The notes: generated by a model from the letters alone, not told the origin. Positions 9,532 through 18,849 are shown, counted from the stretch's first letter. The stretch: DNA of 45,698 nucleotides from Streptococcus suis (GCF_002960445.1 NZ_POJD01000180.1:1-45698); one strand, 5' to 3'. Made by a program: numbers and translations.

Positions 9532-10551
9532 TTGTTTACAGCAACCAGTGAAAAAATTGACATCAATCAAGTACGAGAGCATTCTAAACTTTCTCCAGAA
9601 ACACTTGCCAAGAAACAAGCTCGTGACCGTGAACTTGAAGCCATCTTAAAAGGTGAAGATGATCGTCTTCTCCTAGTAATTGGCCCATGTTCATCAGACA
9701 ATGAAGAGGCCGTCTTGGACTACGCACACCGTTTGGCCAAGCTCCAAGAAGAGGTCAAAGATAAAATTTTCATGGTCATGCGGGTCTACACTGCCAAGCC
9801 ACGTACAAATGGTGACGGCTACAAGGGTCTCATGCACCAACCAGATACAGATGCTGCACCAAGCCTCATCAACGGTATCAAGGCTGTTCGTAATTTGCAC
9901 TACCGCGTCATTACCGAAACTGGCTTGACAACAGCAGACGAGATGCTTTATCCAGAAAACCTGCCATTGGTTGACGATTTGGTTTCTTACATTGCCGTTG
10001 GAGCTCGTTCGGTTGAAAACCAACAACACCGCTTTGTAGCTTCTGGTATTGATGTTCCAACAGGCTTGAAAAACCCGACTTCTGGCAACCTTAAAGTTAT
10101 GTTTAATGGTATTTTTGCAGCACAGAAGAAACAATCCTTCCTCTTCAACAATTCAGAGGTCGAAACCTCTGGCAACCCATTGGCTCACGTTATCCTTCGT
10201 GGTGCTGTCAATGAAAATGGGAAGTATTTACCAAATTACTACTACGACAATCTCTTGGAAACCATTGACCTCTATGATCAATTTGGTTTGAAAAATCCAT
10301 TTATCATCATCGATACCAACCACGATAACTCTGGCAAAAATTATATGGAGCAAATCCGCATCGTACGCCAAACCTTGATTAACCGTGACTGGAATGAAGC
10401 CATCCGTAACTATGTTCGCGGCTTCATGATTGAATCTTACATCGAAGACGGTCGCCAAGATAACCCAGATATTTATGGTAAATCCATTACAGACCCATGC
10501 TTAGGCTGGGAAAAAACGCAAGAACTCATCCGAGAAATTTACAAGAGATAG
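9532..10551 (+). CDS. 3-deoxy-7-phosphoheptulonate (DAHP) synthase, copy 1
   Basis: 339 residues, type I alpha (AroF/G/H-like) DAHP synthase, first step of the shikimate pathway (PEP + erythrose 4-phosphate). TTG is the likely start: GAGGAC lies 7-8 bases upstream and the N-terminus aligns with the second copy. Motifs: [55 protein letters not shown] and [12 protein letters not shown], which supply the PEP, metal and phosphate ligands. A near-identical paralogue follows 9 bases downstream. Which amino acid inhibits each copy cannot be read from the sequence. Confidence 0.93.
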   Translation: MFTATSEKIDINQVREHSKLSPETLAKKQARDRELEAILKGEDDRLLLVIGPCSSDNEEAVLDYAHRLAKLQEEVKDKIFMVMRVYTAKPRTNGDGYKGLMHQPDTDAAPSLINGIKAVRNLHYRVITETGLTTADEMLYPENLPLVDDLVSYIAVGARSVENQQHRFVASGIDVPTGLKNPTSGNLKVMFNGIFAAQKKQSFLFNNSEVETSGNPLAHVILRGAVNENGKYLPNYYYDNLLETIDLYDQFGLKNPFIIIDTNHDNSGKNYMEQIRIVRQTLINRDWNEAIRNYVRGFMIESYIEDGRQDNPDIYGKSITDPCLGWEKTQELIREIYKR

Positions 10552-10560
10552 GAAAATACT

Positions 10561-11586
10561 ATGGGAATTCACAAACGTAGCACCAGTTTAGACATTGATA
10601 AAGTAAAGGAACTTTCCAAGTTAGAAGGAGATTTTCTGGCTGCAAAAAATCAGCGTGATGAAGAACTGAAAGGCATTATCCGGGGCGAAGATAACCGTCT
10701 GCTCTTGGTTATCGGACCTTGCTCTTCAGATAATGAAGAGTCCGTTTTGGAATACGCACGTCGTCTCTCCAAACTCCAAGAGGAAGTCAAGGATAAAATT
10801 TTCATGGTCATGCGGGTTTATACAGCTAAACCACGTACCAATGGTGAGGGCTATAAAGGACTGGTTCACCAGCCAGACACTTCTAAATTGCCCGACCTGA
10901 TCAACGGTATCGCTGCCGTTCGTAACCTGCACTACCGTGTCATTACGGAAACTGGACTAACGACCGCTGATGAAATGCTCTACTCTGCCAACTATCCATT
11001 GGTAGAAGATTTGGTTTCCTACCATGCTATCGGAGCTCGTTCGGTTGAAGACCAAGAACACCGCTTTGTTGCCTCAGGCATTGACATGCCAACAGGTATG
11101 AAAAACCCAACTTCTGGCAACTTGACTGTTATGTTCAATGGTATCTACGCAGCACAAAACAAGCAAAATTTTATCTACCGCGATGCCGAAGTTGATACAG
11201 ACGGAAACCCGCTTGCCCATGCTATCCTTCGTGGTGCCAATACTGAGCAAGGAACCTATGAGCCAAATTACTACTACGATATTCTCTTGAAAACCATCAA
11301 ACAGTATGAACAATTTGGCCTTCAAAATCCATTTATTGTCATTGATACCAACCATGACAATTCGGGTAAAAATTATTTAGAACAAATCCGTATCGTCCGT
11401 CAGACCCTCATCAATCGGGATTGGAACGAATCCATTCGCAAATATGTCCGTGGTTTCATGATTGAATCCTACTTGGAAGACGGCCGTCAAGATAGCCCTG
11501 AGGTGTTTGGCAAATCCATTACCGACCCTTGCTTGGGCTGGGATAAAACGGAAGCCCTTATCCGTGAAATCTACCAGACCCTATAA
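10561..11586 (+). CDS. 3-deoxy-7-phosphoheptulonate (DAHP) synthase, copy 2
   Basis: 341 residues, type I alpha DAHP synthase, a tandem paralogue of the preceding gene. By eye roughly three quarters of residues are identical. The active-site motifs are all kept ([52 protein letters not shown]). Differences concentrate in the N-terminal 35 residues and around the segment [10 protein letters not shown], where allosteric specificity could lie. AGGA precedes its ATG. It is in the same operon as aroE and aroB. Confidence 0.93.
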   Translation: MGIHKRSTSLDIDKVKELSKLEGDFLAAKNQRDEELKGIIRGEDNRLLLVIGPCSSDNEESVLEYARRLSKLQEEVKDKIFMVMRVYTAKPRTNGEGYKGLVHQPDTSKLPDLINGIAAVRNLHYRVITETGLTTADEMLYSANYPLVEDLVSYHAIGARSVEDQEHRFVASGIDMPTGMKNPTSGNLTVMFNGIYAAQNKQNFIYRDAEVDTDGNPLAHAILRGANTEQGTYEPNYYYDILLKTIKQYEQFGLQNPFIVIDTNHDNSGKNYLEQIRIVRQTLINRDWNESIRKYVRGFMIESYLEDGRQDSPEVFGKSITDPCLGWDKTEALIREIYQTL

Positions 11587-11627
11587 ACTCAACAATTAAA
11601 AAATCAGATGAAAAATGGAGGAAACCT

Positions 11628-12497
11628 GTGACTATTGATGGATATACTCGCCTGGCTGCTGTTGTAGCCAAGCCAATCAAACACTCTATTTCCCCCTTTA
11701 TTCATAATCTGGCTTTTCAAGATACAGGTGTAAATGGAGTATATGTTGCTTGGGAAATTCCAGAGGAAGACTTGGCTGTTACGCTAGAAAATATCAAACG
11801 ATACGATATGTTTGGTATCAACCTATCCATGCCCTATAAGCAGACTGTCATCCCGTATCTCGATAGCCTAACTGACTCTGCTCGATTGATTGGAGCTGTC
11901 AATACCGTAATTCATAAGGATGGTAATCTAATTGGGCACAATACTGACGGCATTGGATTTTTCAAGAGCTTGGAAAAACTTAGAGGATTTCAAGTGCACG
12001 ACAAACGCCTAACCATTCTTGGAGGTGGAGGCGCTTCTACTGCTATCATTGCTCAGGCCGCTCTAGATGGGGCCAAGGAAATCACCATTTTCTGCCGCCA
12101 ACAAAGCTTGGAAAGAACACAGGCGAGTATTGCACCAATTACTCAAGCTACTGGAGTGCCCATGAAGGTCCTAGCCAACGATGATAGCCAGTTGATGCAA
12201 GAAGAAATTACCAAGTCAGACTTGTTGGTCAACGGCACCAGTGTCGGTATGGACGGCGTTTCTCTACCGATCCCAGCTAACCTAGAATTTCCAGAACAAC
12301 TCTTGGTAGCGGACATCATATACCAACCATTTGAAACACCTTTAATGAAGCTTGCCCAGTCACAAGGCAATCCAACTATCAATGGTTTGGGCATGCTTCT
12401 CTTCCAAGCAGCTGAAGCTTTCCAAGCCTGGACTGGTAAAGAAATGCCGACTGACTTGATTTGGGACCAATTAGTCCAGAAATACGACATCAAATAG
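11628..12497 (+). CDS. aroE: Shikimate dehydrogenase
   Basis: 289 residues, NADPH-dependent reduction of 3-dehydroshikimate (step 4). GTG start with GGAGG at the correct distance. Substrate domain: [13 protein letters not shown] and MPYKQTV with the catalytic lysine, plus [12 protein letters not shown] with the catalytic Asp. Nucleotide domain: [22 protein letters not shown] and the end [19 protein letters not shown]. It follows the second DAHP synthase by about 40 bases and precedes aroB by 12. Confidence 0.95.
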   Translation: MTIDGYTRLAAVVAKPIKHSISPFIHNLAFQDTGVNGVYVAWEIPEEDLAVTLENIKRYDMFGINLSMPYKQTVIPYLDSLTDSARLIGAVNTVIHKDGNLIGHNTDGIGFFKSLEKLRGFQVHDKRLTILGGGGASTAIIAQAALDGAKEITIFCRQQSLERTQASIAPITQATGVPMKVLANDDSQLMQEEITKSDLLVNGTSVGMDGVSLPIPANLEFPEQLLVADIIYQPFETPLMKLAQSQGNPTINGLGMLLFQAAEAFQAWTGKEMPTDLIWDQLVQKYDIK

Positions 12498-12509
12498 AGA
12501 GGAAATCTG

Positions 12510-13577
12510 ATGAAACTGACCGTCAATCTTCCCCACAATCCCTACGACATCCTCATTCAAAGAGGAAGTTTAGCACAGACAGGTGCATGGGTCAAAGAAC
12601 TTTGGAAACCTCAGAAAATCGCCATTATTACAGATGACCATGTTGGCTCACTCTATGCTGCCACCGTTCAAACTAGTCTGGAAGCTGCTGGCTTTGAAAC
12701 CATTGTCTTTGCATTTCCAGAAGGCGAAGCTTCAAAAAATCTTGACACTGTCAATCAGGCCTACGAATTTCTCGTACAGCATGGCATGACCCGCAGTGAC
12801 GGCATTATCGCCCTCGGTGGCGGTGTCGTTGGTGATTTGGCTGGCTTTGTTGCCTCAACCTATATGCGTGGCATTCACTTTCTCCAAATTCCAACCAGCT
12901 TGACTGCCCAAGTTGATTCTTCTATCGGTGGAAAAACTGGCGTGAACACACCATTTGCCAAAAATATGGTGGGTACCTTCTGCCAGCCTGACGGCGTTTT
13001 AATTGACCCTGACACCCTCAAAACCCTTGGCAAACGGGAATTGATTGAAGGAATGGGCGAAGTTGTCAAATATGGCTTAATAGATGATGTGGAGCTTTGG
13101 GAAACCTTAGACCAACTAGATGGATCTGTCGAGAGCATTTTGGAACACGCTGACTATATCATCTACCATTCCTGCGAAGTCAAACGCAAGGTCGTTGTCG
13201 AAGATGAATTAGACAACGGTGTCAGACTCTACCTCAACTTCGGTCACACAATCGGACATGCTATCGAAGCTACCGCAGGCTACGGTCAGGTCATGCACGG
13301 TGAAGCTGTTGCCATCGGCATGGTACAGATTGCACGCGTTTCCGAAAGAAAAAAACTCATGCCAGCTGGTATCACTAAAAAAATCATCGCCATGTGCGAA
13401 AAATTTGGCCTGCCAACTGCTCACCAACCTTGGAATGTAGATGAACTATACGCTGCCTTGACACGAGATAAAAAAGCACGAGGCAAGTCTATCAAACTCG
13501 TCATCGTACCACAATTAGGCCAGGCAGCCATCCATCAAATTCCAATGGAAGAAATGCTGGAATTTCTACAACTATAA
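12510..13577 (+). CDS. aroB: 3-dehydroquinate synthase
   Basis: 355 residues, cyclises DAHP to 3-dehydroquinate (step 2), using NAD and a divalent metal. Motifs: [20 protein letters not shown], the [19 protein letters not shown] active-site segment, [10 protein letters not shown] and the metal-binding [12 protein letters not shown] with later HGEAVAIGM. Last gene of the plus-strand operon; a convergent terminator follows directly. Confidence 0.95.
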   Translation: MKLTVNLPHNPYDILIQRGSLAQTGAWVKELWKPQKIAIITDDHVGSLYAATVQTSLEAAGFETIVFAFPEGEASKNLDTVNQAYEFLVQHGMTRSDGIIALGGGVVGDLAGFVASTYMRGIHFLQIPTSLTAQVDSSIGGKTGVNTPFAKNMVGTFCQPDGVLIDPDTLKTLGKRELIEGMGEVVKYGLIDDVELWETLDQLDGSVESILEHADYIIYHSCEVKRKVVVEDELDNGVRLYLNFGHTIGHAIEATAGYGQVMHGEAVAIGMVQIARVSERKKLMPAGITKKIIAMCEKFGLPTAHQPWNVDELYAALTRDKKARGKSIKLVIVPQLGQAAIHQIPMEEMLEFLQL

Positions 13578-13582
13578 GAAAA

Positions 13583-13612
13583 AGACTACTGACTTGAATA
13601 AATCAGTAGTCT
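13583..13612. terminator. Bidirectional terminator between aroB and the ABC operon
   Basis: 10-bp perfect arms (AGACTACTGA at 13583-13592 and its complement at 13603-13612) with a 10-nt loop. T-runs occur on both sides, ending both the aro operon and the convergent transporter operon. Confidence 0.88.
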
Positions 13613-13618
13613 CTTTTT

Positions 13619-14419
13619 TTATAAAATCATTTCATCATCAGTTAGCTTTTCACCGCTGTTTTTGTAGAAGAGGTCCATTAGATTTTGAACGGTTAGGTTC
13701 TTCTTCTCTTCACCTTCTACATCGACAATGATCTGACCACGGTGCAACATGACCAAACGGTTGCCGTATTCGATGGCATTTTCCATGTTGTGGGTAATCA
13801 TAAGGGCTGTCAACTGGTGACTTTCAACGATTTTCTTTGTCAATTCCATGACCATATCACTGGTTTTTGGATCAAGGGCTGCAGTGTGTTCGTCCAAAAG
13901 CAGAACCTTTGGTTTCACGAGCGAAGCCATCATCAAGGTCAGTGCCTGACGCTGCCCTCCTGAAAGAAACTGCGTATCCACCTTCATACGGTCTTCCAAG
14001 CCCAAGCCAAGCTCTTTCAAGGCTTCTTTGAAAATAGCACGTTCACTATCTTTCACACCCCAACCAAGTCCACGTGAAAGTCCACGACGGTAGGCAATGG
14101 CCATATTTTCTTCAATAGTCAATCGAGAGGCGGTTCCCATCTTCGGATCTTGGAAAACACGACTGATGTCCTTAGAGCGTTTGGCAGCTGATACATGCTT
14201 GATTGATTTACCTTCAAGCAAAATATCGCCTGAGTCAACTGTCAAAGCACCTGCCAGAGAGTTCATGAAAGTTGATTTCCCAGCACCATTACCACCGATA
14301 ATGGAAATGAAATCCCCTTCTTTTACATCTAGGTTCAAGCCACGAAGAACATGGTTCTCATTGACAGTCCCTGCTTCGAAGGTCTTATGAATATTTTGAA
14401 TTGATAAAATAGTCGTCAT
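13619..14419 (-). CDS. ABC transporter ATP-binding protein (aromatic amino acid import, predicted)
   Basis: 266 residues with one ABC domain: Walker A GGNGAGKSTFMN, Q-loop VFQDPKMGTAS, signature LSGGQRQALTLMMA, Walker B VLLLDEHTAALDP and switch His MITHNMENA. It belongs to the group (COG1101 type) paired with the permease and lipoproteins encoded just upstream. A good AGGAGG precedes ATG, 9 bases behind the permease gene. It is last in the operon. Confidence 0.85.
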   Translation of the reverse strand: MTTILSIQNIHKTFEAGTVNENHVLRGLNLDVKEGDFISIIGGNGAGKSTFMNSLAGALTVDSGDILLEGKSIKHVSAAKRSKDISRVFQDPKMGTASRLTIEENMAIAYRRGLSRGLGWGVKDSERAIFKEALKELGLGLEDRMKVDTQFLSGGQRQALTLMMASLVKPKVLLLDEHTAALDPKTSDMVMELTKKIVESHQLTALMITHNMENAIEYGNRLVMLHRGQIIVDVEGEEKKNLTVQNLMDLFYKNSGEKLTDDEMIL

Positions 14420-14428
14420 ATCTTCCTC

Positions 14429-15322
14429 CTAAGCATTTCCGTTCAATTTTGGTCGACGAATGTTGAGCTTCTTCTGCAATTCTGGCACATAAAGGACTGT
14501 TGCCAAAAGAATGGCTGAGAAGAGTTTTACTAGGTCTGCATCCATGCCTGGAATTTCCAAAATCGCAAGAATAATCAAGCGATAAACAACTGCACCAAGT
14601 ACAACGGATAACAATCTCCAACCTAAGCGCAAGTTGCGTAAAATTACTTCTGCAATAATAACAGAGGCCAGACCGATAACAATGGTACCTGTACCAGAGT
14701 TGAGATCCGCATAACCGTTATTCTGGGTCAAGAGAGCACCACAAAGGGCAATCAGACCGTTTGACATCATGTAGCCATAGATTTTCATATTGTCAACGTT
14801 GATACCATTAGCCTCACTCATTGGGATATTGTCCCCGGTTGAACGAATAGCCAAACCAATTTGAGTATTCAATAAAAGAGTAAGTAGACCTACAACTGCT
14901 AGTACAAAGACAAGACCGATAACCAAGACGGCATTTGTTTTGGTTAGACCAAATTCCTGCAATTGCGTTACCAAGGTTTCTTGTTTTAGTAGGGCCACAT
15001 TGGCCTTACCCAAAATTTTCAAGTTGATAGAATAAAGGCCTGTCAAAGTGACGATACCTGTCAAAAGGGATGGAATTTTGAGCTTTGTATGAAGCAAACC
15101 TGAAATCAATCCAGCTACCATACCTGCTAGCACTGCCATAACAGTCGCCAGCAAGGGATTTACTCCATTAACAATCCCAGTTGCACAGACTGCAGCTCCG
15201 AGGGGATAAGACCCCTCCGCTGTCATATCTGCGATATCTAAAATACGAAAAGTCAGATAAACACCAATCGCCATGACCGACCAAAGCAGGCCTTGCGAAA
15301 TACTTGATAAAATAATATCCAC
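14429..15322 (-). CDS. ABC transporter permease (COG4120 type)
   Basis: 297 residues with eight to nine hydrophobic segments, of the BPD_transp_2 / branched-chain-like permease class. Recognisable stretches are GVYLTFRILDIADMTAEGSY, PSLLTGIVTLTGLYSINLK and GLIALCGALLTQNNGYADLN. In streptococci this permease group is annotated as TrpY-like and forms a tripartite importer with an ABC_sub_bind lipoprotein and its ATPase. Substrate is inferred: the position beside the shikimate genes and the Tyr/Phe-rich leader peptide point to aromatic amino acids. Confidence 0.83.
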   Translation of the reverse strand: MDIILSSISQGLLWSVMAIGVYLTFRILDIADMTAEGSYPLGAAVCATGIVNGVNPLLATVMAVLAGMVAGLISGLLHTKLKIPSLLTGIVTLTGLYSINLKILGKANVALLKQETLVTQLQEFGLTKTNAVLVIGLVFVLAVVGLLTLLLNTQIGLAIRSTGDNIPMSEANGINVDNMKIYGYMMSNGLIALCGALLTQNNGYADLNSGTGTIVIGLASVIIAEVILRNLRLGWRLLSVVLGAVVYRLIILAILEIPGMDADLVKLFSAILLATVLYVPELQKKLNIRRPKLNGNA

Positions 15323-15371
15323 AATTTTCTCCTTATTTGATAAAAATAAACTAGGTTCTATCTTATCATTC

Positions 15372-16346
15372 TTATTCTGTTACAGATAGTTTAGAAGTAT
15401 CAATACCCAATTTCTCAGCCATTTCTTCGTTGACATGAAGGCTAACTGTTTCAGGATATTCTACAGCTGTTTCAGATACCTTAGCACCTTCAATAATCTT
15501 AATGGCCATTTTGGCCGTTTGACGACCGAGTGCCTCATAGTTTGTACCATAGGTCAACAGACCGCCTTCATCCACCATATCTGTAGAACCACCGATGACA
15601 GGAACCTTATGCTCCACAGACAATTCACCAATCATGGTCATGGTTGAAGCAACTGTATTGTCAGTTGGAACAAAGACAGCATCTACATCTTGCATCAAGC
15701 TAGTTGTCGCATCTTGGACCTCATTTGAAGAAGCAATTCCTTTGACAACAACCGTATATCCTGCTTTTGCAAGCAATTCTTTGGCTTGCTCAACCTGAAC
15801 TTCTGAGTTCCGTTCACTAGTCGTGTACAAAATACCAACTGTCTTGGCATCTGGAACAGCTTGACCTAGCAATTCAACTTGTTTATCAATTGGAGCCTGG
15901 TCTGATGTACCCGTCAATAAGCCACCTGGTTTCTCGATAGTTTCAACCAAGTCGGCTGACAAGGGATCAGTAACTGCTGTAAAGAGAATTGGTGTTTCCG
16001 TTGATACAGTCGCCAAACTTTGAGCTGATGGCGTTGCGATGGCTAGGACTAAATCATTTTCCCCAACCAATTGTTCTGAAATCGTTTGAAGGTTGGCTTG
16101 GTCACCTTGGGCATTTTGATAATCCAAGACCAATTTTTCACCTTCCTTGTAGCCGTTTGCTTCCAGTTCAGCCACAAAACCTTCACGCGCAGCTGTCAAT
16201 GACTCATGCTCCATATACTGAAGGACACCAACCTTAACCGCTTCAGATGAGGCTTGTTCAGATGTAGATGAGCAAGCTGCAAGAGTTAACAAACCTACAC
16301 TTGCCAATGAAATAGTTGCCAATTTTTTTACTAGCTTATTATACAT
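15372..16346 (-). CDS. ABC transporter substrate-binding lipoprotein, copy 2
   Basis: 324 residues. ATG at 16344-16346 is chosen because AGGAGA lies 10 bases upstream; a TTG three codons earlier is too close to that site. Signal peptide ends in the lipobox LTLAAC. The mature part is an ABC_sub_bind (TrpX-like) periplasmic-binding fold: VGVLQYMEHESLTAAREGF, LVLAIATPSAQSLA, VGILYTTSERNSEVQ, VFVPTDNTVAST and VPVIGGSTDMVDEGG. It is paralogous to the lipoprotein encoded just upstream. Whether the two bind different aromatic amino acids is unknown. Confidence 0.85.
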   Translation of the reverse strand: MYNKLVKKLATISLASVGLLTLAACSSTSEQASSEAVKVGVLQYMEHESLTAAREGFVAELEANGYKEGEKLVLDYQNAQGDQANLQTISEQLVGENDLVLAIATPSAQSLATVSTETPILFTAVTDPLSADLVETIEKPGGLLTGTSDQAPIDKQVELLGQAVPDAKTVGILYTTSERNSEVQVEQAKELLAKAGYTVVVKGIASSNEVQDATTSLMQDVDAVFVPTDNTVASTMTMIGELSVEHKVPVIGGSTDMVDEGGLLTYGTNYEALGRQTAKMAIKIIEGAKVSETAVEYPETVSLHVNEEMAEKLGIDTSKLSVTE

Positions 16347-16367
16347 ATAATCCAATCTCCTAACTGT

Positions 16368-17327
16368 TTATTCTTCTAGTGATTTTATGGTTGCTGCATC
16401 GATACCAACAGCATTTGCCATTTCTTCGTTAACTGTAATAGCTGCTGTATTTGGTTTTTCAACAGCCAAGTCTGCTGGCTTCTCACCATCCAAAATTTTA
16501 GCAGCTAATTCTCCGGCCTGAACACCGATTGCGTGGTAATCTACACCGTAGGTAAAGAGTGCTGCATCAATAACCGCTGCGTCAGATCCCATAGCTGGAA
16601 CTTTTGCCTCTTTCAAAACATCGCCAATGGTTGAAGCTGTTGATGCTACTGTATTATCAGTTGGAAGGTAGATTGCATCCACTTTGCCAGCCAATGAAGT
16701 GACAGCTTGCTGAACATCATTTGTTGAAGTAACAGTAGTCACTTCTACCTTAATCCCTTTTGCTTCAAGAGCTTTTTTAGCCTGATTAGCTTGAACTTCC
16801 GAGTTTACCTCGCTTGAATTGTAGAAAATACCAACTGTTTTGGCAGAGGGAACTACTTTGACTAACATATCAATTTGCCCCTCTACATCTGTCGCATCAA
16901 TTGAGCCTGTCATGCTTCCTCCTGGGGCTTCCAAGGATTCCACCAAGCCTGCTTCAACTGGATCCGTTACAGCTGTAAATACGCCAGGAGTTTCAGCATC
17001 TGCGTTTAACATGGCCTGGGCAGCTGGTGTTGCAATGGCAAAGTTAAGGTCATTGTTACCAGCTAACTTTTGAACCATTGTTTGCAAGTTGGCTTGATCA
17101 CCTTGTGAATTTTGCAAATCAATTGTTAAGTTTTCACCTTCTTTGTAGCCTGCTTCTGCCAAGGCTTCCACAAAACCTTCACGGGCTGCAGATAATGCCT
17201 CATGCTCGGCATACTGAATGATACCAACAGTTACTGAACTATTGTCTGATGAACTTGAGCTACAAGCAGCCATGGTAATTGCTGATAAGAGTGTTACTGA
17301 ACTAAGAATAATTTTTTTAAATCCCAT
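16368..17327 (-). CDS. ABC transporter substrate-binding lipoprotein, copy 1
   Basis: 319 residues, first structural gene of the transporter operon. Lipobox ITMAAC, then a Ser-rich linker and an ABC_sub_bind domain with the same landmarks as copy 2: VGIIQYAEHEALSAAREGF, LNFAIATPAAQAML, VGIFYNSSEVNSEVQ, IYLPTDNTVAST and VPAMGSDAAVIDAAL. An AAGGAGA site precedes ATG. Its transcript would start about 310 bases upstream, leaving a long structured leader. Confidence 0.85.
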   Translation of the reverse strand: MGFKKIILSSVTLLSAITMAACSSSSSDNSSVTVGIIQYAEHEALSAAREGFVEALAEAGYKEGENLTIDLQNSQGDQANLQTMVQKLAGNNDLNFAIATPAAQAMLNADAETPGVFTAVTDPVEAGLVESLEAPGGSMTGSIDATDVEGQIDMLVKVVPSAKTVGIFYNSSEVNSEVQANQAKKALEAKGIKVEVTTVTSTNDVQQAVTSLAGKVDAIYLPTDNTVASTASTIGDVLKEAKVPAMGSDAAVIDAALFTYGVDYHAIGVQAGELAAKILDGEKPADLAVEKPNTAAITVNEEMANAVGIDAATIKSLEE

Positions 17328-17365
17328 GATTTATCTCCTTTTTATATATAAAAAATGAACAAGAA

Positions 17366-17397
17366 AGGACCGCTTAGACTACACTCTAAACGGTCCT
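17366..17397 (-). terminator. Leader terminator before the aromatic ABC operon
   Basis: 13-bp stem (17385-17397 with 17366-17378, one U-G pair) and 6-nt loop, followed on the minus strand by TTTCTTGTTC and a T-run. It lies inside the 5' leader about 40 bases before the first lipoprotein gene. It is therefore placed to act as an attenuator, not as the end of a gene. Its 5' arm contains UUUAGA, complementary to UCUAAA upstream in the leader (within 17440-17446). Confidence 0.7.
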
Positions 17398-17543
17398 ATA
17401 TTTCAACTGTATATGAAAACAGAAGGAATTACTGTGCCATTTAGATGTATCATCTATGGGGCACACGTCAAAACAGCTACAGCCACATAGATACAAACTT
17501 TACGTTCCCGTGTTTGCATCCATGTTTACCATGTCTACAAACA

Positions 17544-17606
17544 CTATCTAAAATAGCCGTAGAAATAAGTATGATTAGCTGAATGATTTTGACACATTAG
17601 TAACAT
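17544..17606 (-). CDS. Tyr/Phe-rich leader peptide, 20 residues (attenuator)
   Basis: A short ORF inside the operon leader: ATG at 17604-17606, stop TAG at 17544-17546. An AGGAAGG ribosome-binding site ends 9 bases upstream. The peptide starts MLLMCQNH and residues 14-19 are Tyr-Phe-Tyr-Gly-Tyr-Phe, followed by Arg and stop. Five aromatic codons out of six just before the stop is the classic layout of an amino-acid-sensing leader peptide. The codons for Phe19-Arg20 and the first stop base (UUUAGAU, 17546-17552) can pair with AUCUAAA (17440-17446), which could alternatively pair with the terminator's 5' arm. I know of no described gene by this sequence. Confidence 0.65.
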   Translation of the reverse strand: MLLMCQNHSANHTYFYGYFR

Positions 17607-17644
17607 TTCTGTTTTCCTTCCTAATTGATTTTTAATTCTTACTT

Positions 17645-17673
17645 ATCTTAATTCATTTTCAAGCATTTGTCAA
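17645..17673 (-). promoter_or_regulatory. Promoter of the aromatic ABC transporter operon
   Basis: Minus-strand -35 TTGACA (17668-17673), 17-nt spacer, -10 TAAGAT (17645-17650). Expected transcript start is near 17638, giving a 310-base leader that contains the leader peptide and terminator. Confidence 0.8.
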
Positions 17674-17741
17674 CAAAAATTGCTTAAATTTTCAGATTTT
17701 TTAACTTTTTTCCGAAAATCTTTTAATAATTTCATGGAAAA

Positions 17742-17766
17742 AGGAATTGGAGATTGTCCAATTCCT
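17742..17766 (-). terminator. lacD terminator
   Basis: 9-bp arms AGGAATTGG/CCAATTCCT with a 7-nt loop, followed by five Ts on the minus strand, 8 bases past the lacD stop. Confidence 0.85.
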
Positions 17767-17773
17767 GAATTTA

Positions 17774-18775
17774 TTATTTGACTTCTACTTTTTCTGTCCA
17801 AGGACGAGCAGTTGTTGCAAGCACTTCGTTAAGTTCTTCTACGTTGCGACGACCTTGATCAGCCAACCAAGCTTTAGCTGCTTCTTCTCCTTCGCTTGCA
17901 AATATAGCTACTGCATCCTTCCAAGTTGCACGTCCACAAAGAACACCGTTAAAGCTGGAACCTGCTTCTTTAGCAAAGACAAGGGTTTCTTGGAAGAGTT
18001 TAGCAGATACACCCGCACTCAAATAGATAAACGGCAAGTGAGTACTGTCTGTTTGCTCCTTGAAGAAGGCTTTGGCTTCCTCAACTGTGTAGACTGGCTC
18101 TTCATCTGTGTAGCCTTCTACAAAGTTCATGTTAACCGGTACTTCTACCTTAAGCACATCTGCATTGTAGCGTGGCTTGCTGAATTCACGCATAGCACCA
18201 TTGACCTTGTGTGGTTTGAGGGCTGCGTACTCGCGAGAGGTTACATCCATGTCGCTAGCATCGTAGGTCAAGATTTCCACGAAGTAAGGAATATCTTCTG
18301 CGATACACTCGCTACCAATGCGTTCTACCCAAGCATGCTTGATGTCGTTGATTTCTGCCTTGTCATCTACATCATAGTAGAGCAAGATTTTAACGGCATC
18401 TGCACCCAATTCTTTGATGCGTTTTGCTGACCAGTTTGGCAAAAGGTCTGGCAAACGACCTGGAGTTGAGGCATCGTAACCTGTTTTTTCATAGGCTGCA
18501 ATGAAGCCACAGTCTGTATGGCGCAATTCTGAAGCTGGAACACCGTATTCCGCATCCAAAAGGATGGAGCTTGCATAAGGCGTCAAATCGCTTGAGATGA
18601 CTTTCTTGAAGTCAATCAAAATATCATCTCCAAATTCGCCACCACCTGCTGCCGCAGCCAAAAGGCGTTTCAATGCACCACGTTGGTCAATAGCTAGGGC
18701 TGCAATGACTTTGTCGCTGTTTGATAAGCGTGTCATATGGTCAAATTTAGCCTGAGAAAGTTGTAATTTTGTCAT
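17774..18775 (-). CDS. lacD: Tagatose 1,6-diphosphate aldolase
   Basis: 333 residues from ATG at 18773-18775, preceded by AGGAGGA. LacD cleaves tagatose 1,6-bisphosphate to DHAP and glyceraldehyde 3-phosphate. Class I (Schiff-base) aldolase features: VIAALAIDQRGALKRLLA, LLDAEYGVPAS, AVKILLYYDVDD with the probable lysine, and PFIYLSAGVSAKLF. None of lacABC, lacR or lacEFG is adjacent. Instead it is 74 bases downstream of nagA, suggesting a role in amino-sugar (GalNAc/GlcNAc-derived) catabolism or as a regulatory LacD paralogue as in S. pyogenes LacD.1. The last two roles are inference. Confidence 0.88.
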   Translation of the reverse strand: MTKLQLSQAKFDHMTRLSNSDKVIAALAIDQRGALKRLLAAAAGGGEFGDDILIDFKKVISSDLTPYASSILLDAEYGVPASELRHTDCGFIAAYEKTGYDASTPGRLPDLLPNWSAKRIKELGADAVKILLYYDVDDKAEINDIKHAWVERIGSECIAEDIPYFVEILTYDASDMDVTSREYAALKPHKVNGAMREFSKPRYNADVLKVEVPVNMNFVEGYTDEEPVYTVEEAKAFFKEQTDSTHLPFIYLSAGVSAKLFQETLVFAKEAGSSFNGVLCGRATWKDAVAIFASEGEEAAKAWLADQGRRNVEELNEVLATTARPWTEKVEVK

Positions 18776-18849
18776 TAGATTCCTCCTGGAAAATAGTATT
18801 ACCAATTAAGTTGCTGTTGATATACAACTAGCAGTTTAGAAGCCTTTAA

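Noticed and set aside
17340..17680. T-box or known riboswitch in the ABC operon leader
   Set aside because: No T-box sequence (AGGGUGGNACCGCG-like) and no recognisable riboswitch core were found; the leader peptide explains the layout better.
17747..18430. 227-codon plus-strand ORF opposite lacD
   Set aside because: Antisense shadow of lacD; Cys- and Phe-rich, no start signal.
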